DNA of 64,000 nucleotides, taken from positions 19,588 to 83,587 of the forward strand of contig CAZEXK010000004.1 of NCBI GenBank assembly GCA_964516815.1, written 5' to 3'. The translations under genes were made by a program, and so were the position numbers. Source of the stretch: CAIJNA01 sp964516815 (lineage in GTDB: Bacteria; Campylobacterota; Campylobacteria; Campylobacterales; Arcobacteraceae). Positions within the stretch are counted from its first letter, which is position 1. Each line of letters begins with the position of its first letter. This document shows, piece after piece, positions 45,161-52,838 of the stretch. A model generated the notes under the pieces. That model made no database searches. It saw only the letters and a list, made by a program, of their open reading frames with translations, and was not told the DNA's origin.

Positions 45161-46332
45161 GCTAAACCTTGTGTGTTCATTTCGTCCATAAATGGTTTTG
45201 GATCAAATTCTTCTATATTTTTTGTACCTTTTAAATTCCAAGTATTGTTATATATAAGTTTACTACCAATCATTGCTGGAACTCCCGTAGTAAAGCTTAC
45301 ACATTGTGATGATGTTTGTTTATATGCCTCTTGATGATTACATACTTGATAAATATAATATTTTTTTCTTTGTTTATTTTTTATGCCTTCAATAACACAA
45401 CCAATATTTGTTTGTCCCTTTGTTCTAACTCCCAAACTTGAAGGATCAGGTAAAAGTGTACTTAAAAATTCTATTGGTATTATTTTTTGCCCCTTATGCT
45501 CTACTTCTTTAATTCCTAACATACCTATATTCTGTAAACAATTCATATGTGTTATGTAAGAATCTGAAAATGTCATGAAAAACCTGATTCTTTTTAAACC
45601 TTTTATATTTTTACTCAAACTTTCTAATTCCTCATGATAAAGCAAATAAGATGGACGAACTCCAATTTGTGGATAATCCCAATCAAGTTTTATTTCTAGA
45701 GGTTTAGTTTCTATCCACTGTCCCATCTCCCAATATTTACCATTTGCACTAACTTCTCTTAGGTTTATTTCTGGATTAAAGTTTGTAGCAAAGGCATATC
45801 CATGATCACCGTCATTACAATCCATAATATCAATATACTCAATGCTATTAAATAAATATTTTTGTGCATAAGCACAAAATACTCCCGTAACTCCTGGATC
45901 AAAACCACTTCCTAATAATGCAGTAGTATCTGAATTAATAAAATTTTGATTTCTTTCCCATTGTTCTTTATATTGAAACTTTGCTATACTAGGATGCTCA
46001 TAATTTGCTGTATCTACATAATGCGTACTTGTAGCACTACAAGCATCCATGATAGTTAAATCTTGATATGGTAAGGCCACATTTAATAGTAATTTTATAT
46101 TTAACTTTTGAATTAATAAAATCAATTCTTGAGTATTTTGAGCATTTATTGTACAAATATCTATATGTACATTTATTTTATCTTTGATTGTTTTTTGTAT
46201 ATTTTCGCATCTACTTAATGTCCTACTAGCCAAAGTTATATGCTTAAATGTATTTATATTTTGTGCACATTTAAAAGTTGCAACACCAGATACTCCACCT
46301 GCCCCAATTATTAGTATACCTTGCTTGTTCAT
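45139..46332 (-). CDS. Carboxynorspermidine/carboxyspermidine synthase (saccharopine dehydrogenase family)
   Basis: This NADPH-dependent enzyme reduces the Schiff base of a diamine and L-aspartate semialdehyde to carboxy(nor)spermidine, the substrate of NspC. The Rossmann loop GAGGVSGVATFKCA starts at residue 8; LLGSGFDPGVTGVFCAYA near 141 is typical of this branch of the saccharopine dehydrogenase family. Length is 397 aa. It is the first gene of the three-gene polyamine operon. Lysine-pathway saccharopine dehydrogenase is less likely because nspC follows directly. Confidence 0.9.
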   Translation of the reverse strand: MNKQGILIIGAGGVSGVATFKCAQNINTFKHITLASRTLSRCENIQKTIKDKINVHIDICTINAQNTQELILLIQKLNIKLLLNVALPYQDLTIMDACSATSTHYVDTANYEHPSIAKFQYKEQWERNQNFINSDTTALLGSGFDPGVTGVFCAYAQKYLFNSIEYIDIMDCNDGDHGYAFATNFNPEINLREVSANGKYWEMGQWIETKPLEIKLDWDYPQIGVRPSYLLYHEELESLSKNIKGLKRIRFFMTFSDSYITHMNCLQNIGMLGIKEVEHKGQKIIPIEFLSTLLPDPSSLGVRTKGQTNIGCVIEGIKNKQRKKYYIYQVCNHQEAYKQTSSQCVSFTTGVPAMIGSKLIYNNTWNLKGTKNIEEFDPKPFMDEMNTQGLAWKIIEL

Positions 46333-46400
46333 ATTGTATTTCCTAAAGTAATATAGGGCTATTTTATCTAAATTAGTATAATTATATATATAAATTTTGA

Positions 46401-46406
46401 TACAAT
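46401..46406 (+). promoter_or_regulatory. Predicted -10 box of the NUDT6-like gene
   Basis: TACAAT preceded by TTTTGA, about 29 nt before the proposed ATT start at 46435, implying a leader of roughly 20 nt that holds AAGGA. Confidence 0.4.
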
Positions 46407-46434
46407 AATAAGTAAATTAAACTAAGGAATAATT

Positions 46435-47166
46435 ATTAATAGCAAATCCAAATTAAAAGTAACAATCGATATTTATAATGGTGTTGCAATAAATACTAAT
46501 AATTTACCAAATAATACAAAAGACTTTGAAAATGAACTTATAATTTTAATACAAGAAGTTCAAGATAAAAATTTGCTATGGATTAAATTATGTATAAGTA
46601 AAAGCTCTTTAATAGTTATACTAAATAAACATAATTTTGTATTTCATCACTGCAATGAGGAAGATATTACACTTGTTAAAAAACTAATACCAAAGCCTAT
46701 AATACCAACTGCAAAAAATCATACATTGGGAGTAGGAGCAGTTGTAATTAATAAAAAAAAACTACTAGTAATAAAAGATAGATTTAACCTAGGTTATAAG
46801 TTACCAGGAGGGCATATTGATAATAATGAAAATATAACTACCGCATTAAAAAGAGAAGTTTTAGAAGAAACAGGAATTAGTGTTGAATTTGTAAGTATTG
46901 TTAATTTGGGACATTTTACAAAAGCACAATTTGGAGAATCAAATTTATATATACTGTGTACTGCAAAGCCACTATCATATGAAATAAATATACAAGATAC
47001 ACAAGAGATTATTGAAGCTAAATGGATAGATATAGATGAATTTTTAAAAGATAATGAAGTACATGAATACAATAAACATATAGTAAAATCTGCCCTTAAT
47101 AATAAAGGGCTTGAATTTCAAAAAAATAAGTTGATTTTAAATAAGCAAAATCAATTATTTTTTTAA
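46435..47166 (+). CDS. NUDT6-like Nudix hydrolase with pre-Nudix domain, apparent ATT start
   Basis: A Nudix protein of the NUDT6 type. The Nudix box is perfect (G-HIDNN-E-x7-REVLEETGI). Before it lies the pre-Nudix domain of eukaryotic NUDT6 and plant relatives: a DIYNGVAINTN start, LLWIKLCISKSSLI, NFVFHHCNEED, then HTLGVGAVVIN. A start at the TTG at 46573 would cut this domain in half. The frame is open and domain-like back to a TAA at 46423, and contains no ATG, GTG or TTG before 46573. A perfect AAGGA (46424-46428) is followed 6 nt later by ATT at 46435, so initiation at ATT is proposed (243 aa). The substrate is unknown. Confidence 0.78.
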   Translation: MNSKSKLKVTIDIYNGVAINTNNLPNNTKDFENELIILIQEVQDKNLLWIKLCISKSSLIVILNKHNFVFHHCNEEDITLVKKLIPKPIIPTAKNHTLGVGAVVINKKKLLVIKDRFNLGYKLPGGHIDNNENITTALKREVLEETGISVEFVSIVNLGHFTKAQFGESNLYILCTAKPLSYEINIQDTQEIIEAKWIDIDEFLKDNEVHEYNKHIVKSALNNKGLEFQKNKLILNKQNQLFF

Positions 47167-47192
47167 TAATTTAAGTTATTGTTTGTTTAACA

Positions 47193-47543
47193 TTAAAATA
47201 AGTAGCTAAATGAAATGTCTGTACTATCAACATCTGCTGTAAATGGCACTGTTCCAGATAGTTCTGGATTTGCTGTGTTAATGTTTCCACCAATTCCAAG
47301 TAAGATATTTTCAGTAGCTTTGTATTCAAAACCATATCTAAAAGCTAATCCTACAGCACTTGCTGATGTATCTTGTGCATCCCATGCAACTTTAACAGAT
47401 GATACTCCTGCCCCTAAGTAAAAACCTTGTCTAGCTCCAAAATTATTAAAACTATAATCATATGTAACAGAAAGTACAGTTGCTTTTAATAATTCTGAGA
47501 TGAAAGATGTAACTTTTGCGTTTAATACAAAAATTTATTAAAT
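47193..47543 (-). pseudogene. 5'-truncated outer-membrane beta-barrel protein
   Basis: On the minus strand an open frame of about 115 codons reads as the C-terminal half of a small outer-membrane barrel. Alternating strands appear (TVLSVTYDYSF, GFYLGAGVSSVKVAW, GLAFRYGFEYKA, NILLGIGGNIN), ending DSTDISFSYLF with the terminal phenylalanine that directs barrel assembly. At its 5' end the frame runs into a TAA with no start codon and no signal peptide, in the AT-rich promoter region of ligA. The N-terminal half is gone, so this is a remnant of a porin-family or OmpW-like gene. Confidence 0.82.
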
Positions 47544-47571
47544 ATATATATAAAAAGCAATATAAATCTAG

Positions 47572-47577
47572 TATAAT
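47572..47577 (+). promoter_or_regulatory. -10 box placed 5 nt before the ligA ATG
   Basis: A perfect TATAAT followed by ACTAT and the ATG. Transcription would start at about the initiation codon; no ribosome-binding site is present upstream. Confidence 0.5.
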
Positions 47578-47582
47578 ACTAT

Positions 47583-49535
47583 ATGATAAAAAATAAAGAT
47601 GAATATACACAAGAAGTACATAAGCTTATTTCATGGGCTAAAGCTTATTATGTAAATGATGATCCAATTGCCAGTGATGAAGAATATGATAAATTAAATA
47701 AAAAAATTATTTTTTATGAAAAAATACACCCTGAAGATATACATGAAAATACGCCCACACAAAGAGTTGGTGGATTAGTTTTAGATGGCTTTGATAAAGC
47801 ATCTCATTTATCAAAAATGTGGTCTCAAGAAGACGTATTTGATTGTCAAGAGCTAAAAAATTGGATTAATAGAGCTTCTAAAATTGTTGATGTTAATAAA
47901 ACTAAATTTTTATGTGAGCCAAAATTTGATGGAGCTAGTTTAAATTTGATTTATGAGTATGGTGTATTAAAACAAGCTATTTCAAGAGGTGATGGAAATA
48001 TAGGCGAAGATATAACTTCAAATGCAAAAACGATACACTCAATTCCACTTAGTATACCTTATGAGGGACTAATTGAAATACGAGGTGAAGTAGTTATAAA
48101 AAAGGAAAATTTTTCTTATATAAATAAACAAAGAGAGAAAAATGGAGAAGCATTATTTGCAAATCCAAGAAATGCAGCAGCAGGTAGTTTACGACAACTA
48201 GATTCTAGTGTGACTTCAAAAAGAAAATTATTTTTTAATGTATGGGGTATAGGTTTTCATTCTTTAAATTTTAAAACTATACAAGAAAGCATGGAATATA
48301 TATATTCTTTTGGTTTTCAAAGGCCACCAATATATAAACTTTGTTCTAATTTAGAAGAAATTAACGAAGTTTATCATGACATAATAAAAAAAAGAGATAC
48401 TATTAGTATGGGCTTAGATGGTATGGTAATCAAAATAAATAACATATCTTTTCAAGAAGAGCTAGGATATACAGTAAAGTATCCCAAATGGTCTTGTGCT
48501 TATAAATTTCCAGCAGTAGAAAAAACAACTAAAGTAAAAGATATAATTTTACAAGTAGGAAGAACAGGAGCTATAACACCAGTAGCAATAGTCGAACCTA
48601 CTTTAATAGATGGTTCAACAGTACAAAGAGCTACTTTACATAACTTTGATGAGATACGTAGACTAGATTTAAAAATAAATGATGAAGTTATACTTATTAA
48701 AAGCGGAGATATTATTCCAAAAATTACTAAAGTATTAAATCAAAGAAGAACCGGGATTGAAACTTATTTTGTAAAACCGATTAATTGCCCAAAATGTAAT
48801 AGTGAACTTTTAGATGAAGGTATACTTTTAAAATGCCAGAATCTTAAATGCCCTTCACGACTTATAAATAGTATCATACATTTTTCAAGTAAAAATTGCC
48901 TTAATATTGATGGGCTTGGAAATAAAATTGTTGAATTATTAGTACAAAAAAATATAATTAATGGTATTTTAGATTTATACAGTATAAGCTTTAATGACCT
49001 TATTAAATTAGACAGTTTTAAAGAAAAGAAAATAAACAACTTATTGAATGCAATTAAAAATACAAAAAATACAAAACTGCATAAACTTATAAATGCTTTA
49101 GGAATTGAACATATTGGTGAAGTTGCTTCAAAGCAATTAAGTGATGAGTTTGCTTTGAATATTTTAAATGTTAGTTACGAGGATCTTATAAACCTCGATG
49201 GTATTGGTGAGCAAATGGCATTATCTTTTTTGGAATTTTTAAAAGTAAATAAAAGTATCATTGTAGATTTATTTTTAATAATAGAACCAAGCGTAGAAAA
49301 AAAAATAATCGCAAAGGAAAATCAATTTAAAGATAAAATACTTGTACTAACTGGTACTATGAGTGTTGGAAGAAATGAAATAAAAAAAGCATTAGAATTA
49401 CTAGGTGCAAAAATTAGCTCAAGCGTTTCAAAAAAAACTGATTTTTTAATATATGGAACTGATGCTGGAAGTAAATATGATAAGGCAATTACTCTAGGTA
49501 TAAAAACTCTAAAAGAAGAAGACTTGGAACTTTAA
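47583..49535 (+). CDS. ligA: NAD-dependent DNA ligase
   Basis: LigA seals nicks in replication and repair using NAD. Domains in order: Ia domain with AYYVNDDPIASDEEYD (about 20-36), adenylation domain with the catalytic lysine K114 in CEPKFDGAS, OB fold, a four-cysteine zinc finger (CPKC...CQNLKC near residue 400), helix-hairpin-helix repeats, and a C-terminal BRCT domain from about 575. At 650 aa it is full length. The ATG is fixed by the family N-terminus, and it lies only 5 nt after a perfect -10 box, so the mRNA is predicted to be leaderless. Confidence 0.96.
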   Translation: MIKNKDEYTQEVHKLISWAKAYYVNDDPIASDEEYDKLNKKIIFYEKIHPEDIHENTPTQRVGGLVLDGFDKASHLSKMWSQEDVFDCQELKNWINRASKIVDVNKTKFLCEPKFDGASLNLIYEYGVLKQAISRGDGNIGEDITSNAKTIHSIPLSIPYEGLIEIRGEVVIKKENFSYINKQREKNGEALFANPRNAAAGSLRQLDSSVTSKRKLFFNVWGIGFHSLNFKTIQESMEYIYSFGFQRPPIYKLCSNLEEINEVYHDIIKKRDTISMGLDGMVIKINNISFQEELGYTVKYPKWSCAYKFPAVEKTTKVKDIILQVGRTGAITPVAIVEPTLIDGSTVQRATLHNFDEIRRLDLKINDEVILIKSGDIIPKITKVLNQRRTGIETYFVKPINCPKCNSELLDEGILLKCQNLKCPSRLINSIIHFSSKNCLNIDGLGNKIVELLVQKNIINGILDLYSISFNDLIKLDSFKEKKINNLLNAIKNTKNTKLHKLINALGIEHIGEVASKQLSDEFALNILNVSYEDLINLDGIGEQMALSFLEFLKVNKSIIVDLFLIIEPSVEKKIIAKENQFKDKILVLTGTMSVGRNEIKKALELLGAKISSSVSKKTDFLIYGTDAGSKYDKAITLGIKTLKEEDLEL

Positions 49536-49567
49536 ATCTTAATTGATACTATTATAAGGAATAAGAT

Positions 49568-49672
49568 ATGAAAAAGATTTTTAATTATATTTATGACAAG
49601 TATGGTAATTATATATTGTGGATATTACTAGTTATTCAAGCACTTGCTGTTTCTATATCTTCTTACAAATAA
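49568..49672 (+). CDS. 34-aa single-span membrane peptide
   Basis: A short open frame with an AAGGA ribosome-binding site 7 nt before its ATG. The product has a basic, aromatic N-terminus (MKKIFNYIYDKYGNY) and one hydrophobic helix (ILWILLVIQALAVSI). It lies between ligA and rseP on the same strand, 32 nt after ligA. The good translation signal and membrane-like composition support a real small protein, but its function is unknown. Confidence 0.5.
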   Translation: MKKIFNYIYDKYGNYILWILLVIQALAVSISSYK

Positions 49673-49714
49673 AAAATACTTATTGTTTTATTTTAACTTA
49701 AAACACAATTATGA

Positions 49715-49730
49715 TATAATCGCGATTATA
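49715..49730 (+). promoter_or_regulatory. -10 box within a perfect 16-bp palindrome at rseP
   Basis: TATAATCGCGATTATA is a perfect palindrome whose first half is a -10 box, 12 nt before the rseP ATG. Confidence 0.55.
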
Positions 49731-49742
49731 TAAATATTAGGA

Positions 49743-50798
49743 ATGATTTTGGGAATAATTAGCTTTTTACTAGTTTTATCCGTACTAGTTTTTGTTCATG
49801 AACTTGGTCATTATAGTGTTGCTAAGTATTATGGGGTAACCGTTTACGATTTTTCTATTGGATTTGGTAAAAAACTTATTACTAAAAGATTTTTTAATAC
49901 TAATTGGAGTTTATCTTTAATTCCCTTGGGTGGATATGTTCGTATGAAAGGTCAAGAAGACTTAAACCCTTCATATGAAAATATTCAAAGCGATAGTTAT
50001 AATGCCTTGACACCGTTAAAAAGAATTATGATTTTACTAGCTGGTCCTGCTGCTAATTTTTTACTTGCTTTTGTTTTATATTTTGTAATAGCATTAATGC
50101 CACATCAAACTTTAAGCGCAACTATTGGAAAAGTTTTAGATAATTCCCCTGCTTTAAGCGCTGGATTAAAAGTTAATGATAAAATATTAAAAATAAATAA
50201 TGTGAATATAAACTCATGGGGTGAAATGAGTAAGATAATTTCTAACTCTAAAAACGTTATGCAATTTACAATACTAAGAAATAATGAAAAAAAATATATT
50301 CAACTAAATACAAAAGTACTTGATAGCAAAAATATTTTTAATGAAAAAATAAAAAAAGCTATGATTGGAATATCTCCTGCTATGAAATTTACAACTATTT
50401 CTTATGGATTTAGCGATGGTTTTGTTTTTGCTTATGACAAAACTATTCAAGCATCAAAAATGATATTTCAAGGTGTGCAAAAATTAATACAAGGAATTGT
50501 ACCATCTAGCGAGGTTGGTGGGGTAATTAGTATAGGTAAAGTTATATCAGATGCATCTGAGTCTGGAATTGTTTCCTTATTTATAATATCAGCACTTATT
50601 TCAGTTAATTTAGGAGTATTAAATCTTTTACCAATTCCTGCACTAGATGGTGGTCATATTATGTTTAATATATATGAACTAATTACAAAAAGAAAACCAA
50701 GTCAAAGAATTTTAATTCAACTTACCATCATAGGATGGATCTTATTAATAGGACTCATGACTCTTGGATTGTATAACGACATAAATAGATTATTTTAA
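49743..50798 (+). CDS. rseP: Site-2 intramembrane metalloprotease RseP
   Basis: RseP cuts membrane-spanning anti-sigma factors and leftover signal peptides inside the membrane. The zinc motif is H19-E20-L-G-H23 in the first helix; the third ligand lies in NLLPIPALDGGH near residue 300. A single PDZ domain covers about 115-190 (E. coli has two). Length is 351 aa. An AGGA ribosome-binding site precedes the ATG. The YggS gene follows 9 nt after its stop. Confidence 0.94.
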   Translation: MILGIISFLLVLSVLVFVHELGHYSVAKYYGVTVYDFSIGFGKKLITKRFFNTNWSLSLIPLGGYVRMKGQEDLNPSYENIQSDSYNALTPLKRIMILLAGPAANFLLAFVLYFVIALMPHQTLSATIGKVLDNSPALSAGLKVNDKILKINNVNINSWGEMSKIISNSKNVMQFTILRNNEKKYIQLNTKVLDSKNIFNEKIKKAMIGISPAMKFTTISYGFSDGFVFAYDKTIQASKMIFQGVQKLIQGIVPSSEVGGVISIGKVISDASESGIVSLFIISALISVNLGVLNLLPIPALDGGHIMFNIYELITKRKPSQRILIQLTIIGWILLIGLMTLGLYNDINRLF

Positions 50799-50807
50799 AG
50801 GATATGA

Positions 50808-51485
50808 ATGATTAGCAAAGAACAAGCAGTAAAAAACCTTGATGAAATCATAACAAAAAATGAATTTGCAAGAATACAAGTTAATGCTCACCATATAGTA
50901 CAAATAGTAGGTGTTAGTAAATATAATACAAGTGAAGACATCAAAACTTTATACAGTGTTGGTCAAAGAGCTTTTGGCGAAAATAAAGTACAAGATTTAA
51001 AAGAAAAATCACAAATATTAGATGAATTTCCATTGTCTTGGCATTTTATAGGAACTTTACAAAAAAATAAAATAAACAATCTAATAGATGCTAGACCTGT
51101 ACTTATGCATTCTTTAGATTCAATTGATTTAGCCATTGAACTTAATAAAAAGTTAATAACAAAAAATACTACAATGAATTGTCTTTTGCAAATAAATAGT
51201 GCAAATGAACAAAGTAAATCAGGAGTAAATGTAAGTGAAGCAGTTACTATTTATGAACAAATATTAAATACTTGTCCAAATATAGTTTTAAAGGGCGTTA
51301 TGAGCATTGGGGCACATACAAAAGATATAAAATTAATAAAAGAAAGCTTTATGACTACTAAAAGTATTTTTGATAAATGTAAGGGAGCAAAAATTTGTTC
51401 TATGGGAATGAGTGCTGATTATGAATTGGCTATTTCTTGTGGCTCAAATATGGTAAGAATTGGCTCTGCTTTATTTAAAAAGTAA
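50808..51485 (+). CDS. YggS-family pyridoxal-phosphate homeostasis protein
   Basis: A 225-aa PLP-binding alanine-racemase-fold protein without enzyme activity that buffers free PLP. The PLP lysine is K38 in VGVSKYNT. FGENKVQDL near residue 55, WHFIGTLQKNK near 80 and the C-terminal SMGMSADYELAISCGSNMVRIGSALF are family hallmarks. It is co-transcribed with rseP, a linkage common in Campylobacterota. Confidence 0.93.
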   Translation: MISKEQAVKNLDEIITKNEFARIQVNAHHIVQIVGVSKYNTSEDIKTLYSVGQRAFGENKVQDLKEKSQILDEFPLSWHFIGTLQKNKINNLIDARPVLMHSLDSIDLAIELNKKLITKNTTMNCLLQINSANEQSKSGVNVSEAVTIYEQILNTCPNIVLKGVMSIGAHTKDIKLIKESFMTTKSIFDKCKGAKICSMGMSADYELAISCGSNMVRIGSALFKK

Positions 51486-51495
51486 AGTAAAAGCC

Positions 51496-51654
51496 TTACT
51501 CTTCATCTTTTTTATTTAAATCTTTTTGTCTTTTTTCCAATTCATCCATTCTTTTATTGTGTTTTTGAACTTGTTGTTTATTAAATCCAGCAACTAAAAA
51601 TATAAGCAATAATACGAATAGTATTAAAACAATTGTGTCGATTATCTCATTCAT
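51496..51654 (-). CDS. 52-aa membrane protein with charged coiled-coil tail, end of the rsmG operon
   Basis: A small protein with one hydrophobic helix (IIDTIVLILFVLLLIFLVAG) followed by a highly charged helical tail (KHNKRMDELEKRQKDLNKKDEE). Its ATG overlaps the TGA of the 122-aa gene upstream (ATGA), good evidence for coupled translation. It is the last gene of the ribA-rsmG block and would be anchored in the inner membrane with the tail in the cytoplasm. Function is unknown. Confidence 0.65.
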   Translation of the reverse strand: MNEIIDTIVLILFVLLLIFLVAGFNKQQVQKHNKRMDELEKRQKDLNKKDEE

Positions 51655-52019
51655 ATTAAATCCTCATATATACAAGCATCAATTTCATTTAATGCTAGTT
51701 GTTCAATCTCATCATCATTATTTATAATTTGTGCAATTTTTGAATCAAACATATAACTTTGTGCTATTTTTTGTATTTCTAAGGCTTTTTGCTTATTTGT
51801 TATAATAAATGAACTATTTAAATTATTACAAAATATAGCCTGAGTAATATTATTTACTATAACTGCGCTTTGTAAATTATTTTTATTACAATATTTTATA
51901 ATATCTATTTCATAATCAAATAATAAAATACAATTTGGTTTTGTATGGATAATATCAGCAATCTTATATACTTTTTCAAATGTTGGATGTTCAATGTGTT
52001 TATTACCTAGTATTATCAT
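51651..52019 (-). CDS. Hypothetical protein in the rsmG operon
   Basis: A 122-aa soluble protein that I do not recognise. Alternating strands and helices (CILLFDYEIDIIKYCNKNN, SAVIVNNITQAIFCNN, SSFIITNKQKALEIQKIAQ) suggest a Rossmann-like or receiver-like alpha/beta fold. No catalytic motif is visible. It begins one base after the PP0621-type gene and ends in an ATGA overlap with the 52-aa membrane protein. The stable operon position with rsmG suggests a conserved Campylobacterota protein. Confidence 0.65.
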   Translation of the reverse strand: MIILGNKHIEHPTFEKVYKIADIIHTKPNCILLFDYEIDIIKYCNKNNLQSAVIVNNITQAIFCNNLNSSFIITNKQKALEIQKIAQSYMFDSKIAQIINNDDEIEQLALNEIDACIYEDLI

Positions 52020-52020
52020 G

Positions 52021-52236
52021 TTAGTTCAAACACTCTTTAGAACAAAAATATTTGCCACTACCTAATATTGCATCTTGTTTTGAAATATAAGTTTGACATG
52101 AAGCACATTCTATCATGGTATCTACTTCCTCATTCTTATCATCTTTTTTATCCATTAGATTTTCTCTATTTTTTTTGAAAAATACAATATAAATTAAAAA
52201 ACCAATCAACAATAATGCAAAAATTTTAAAAATCAT
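52021..52236 (-). CDS. PP0621-like small membrane protein with zinc-finger tail
   Basis: A 71-aa protein with one N-terminal membrane helix (about 2-20) and a C-terminal CxxC...C-x3-C cluster (ECASCQTYISKQDAILGSGKYFCSKEC). This treble-clef-like pattern is the mark of the PP0621 family, whose function is unknown. It overlaps rsmG by four bases and is translated from the same mRNA. Confidence 0.75.
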   Translation of the reverse strand: MIFKIFALLLIGFLIYIVFFKKNRENLMDKKDDKNEEVDTMIECASCQTYISKQDAILGSGKYFCSKECLN

Positions 52237-52838
52237 TTTTTATCCTTACTTTTTATATACACATAATTTCTATGTTCACCAAAACTTATTACATCATAAT
52301 TATTTATCTTGGAGACTTCTAGTTCGTTTTGTGCTAAAGAACCTTTATAAAAAAGATATTGTGTGTGTTCATTTGAAATATCTTTGGTTATATCCAATAG
52401 TAGCGAAGTATTTGTAACTGCCCTACTTACAATTAAATCATATTTTTCATTTGATATATCTTCAGCTCTTTTTTCTATAACTTTTATATTTGTAAGTTTA
52501 AGAAAGGAGCTCACAAATTTTAAAAAAGCCACTCTTTTTGCTCTTGGTTCAATTAAAGTACAAGAAATATCAGGTCTAGCAATTGCTAAAAGCATTCCTG
52601 GATACCCTGCTCCTGTACCAACATCTGCTATAGAAGTATATGTAGATAAAAACTTTAAAACATAAATACTATCTAATATATTTAATTCTATTGCTTCTTG
52701 TTGTAAGTCTTTATTGGAGCTTAGGTTATGTACTTTTCCCCATTGTTTGAGTAAAGTTATATATTTTTCACATCTATCATAAAATATATCATCAAACTCT
52801 AAATCAACAGCTTCACATTTTTGTTTTAATTGCATCAT
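52233..52838 (-). CDS. rsmG: 16S rRNA (guanine-527-N7)-methyltransferase
   Basis: RsmG (GidB) methylates G527 of 16S rRNA. The 201-aa protein shows the NLSSNKD element near residue 40 and the SAM loop IADVGTGAGYPGMLLAI near residue 66. CTLIEPRAKRVAFL near residue 93 and the conserved YDLIVSRAVTN near residue 133 are also present. Its start overlaps the ribA stop by four bases (ATGA). The downstream small genes share the operon. Confidence 0.94.
   Translation of the reverse strand: MMQLKQKCEAVDLEFDDIFYDRCEKYITLLKQWGKVHNLSSNKDLQQEAIELNILDSIYVLKFLSTYTSIADVGTGAGYPGMLLAIARPDISCTLIEPRAKRVAFLKFVSSFLKLTNIKVIEKRAEDISNEKYDLIVSRAVTNTSLLLDITKDISNEHTQYLFYKGSLAQNELEVSKINNYDVISFGEHRNYVYIKSKDKK

Noticed and set aside
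46573..47166. Calling the Nudix gene from TTG at 46573
   Set aside because: This removes half of a recognisable pre-Nudix domain and has no ribosome-binding site.
47215..47421. A plus-strand 68-codon frame downstream of the NUDT6-like gene
   Set aside because: It is the antisense shadow of the outer-membrane barrel remnant, which has far better protein character on the minus strand.
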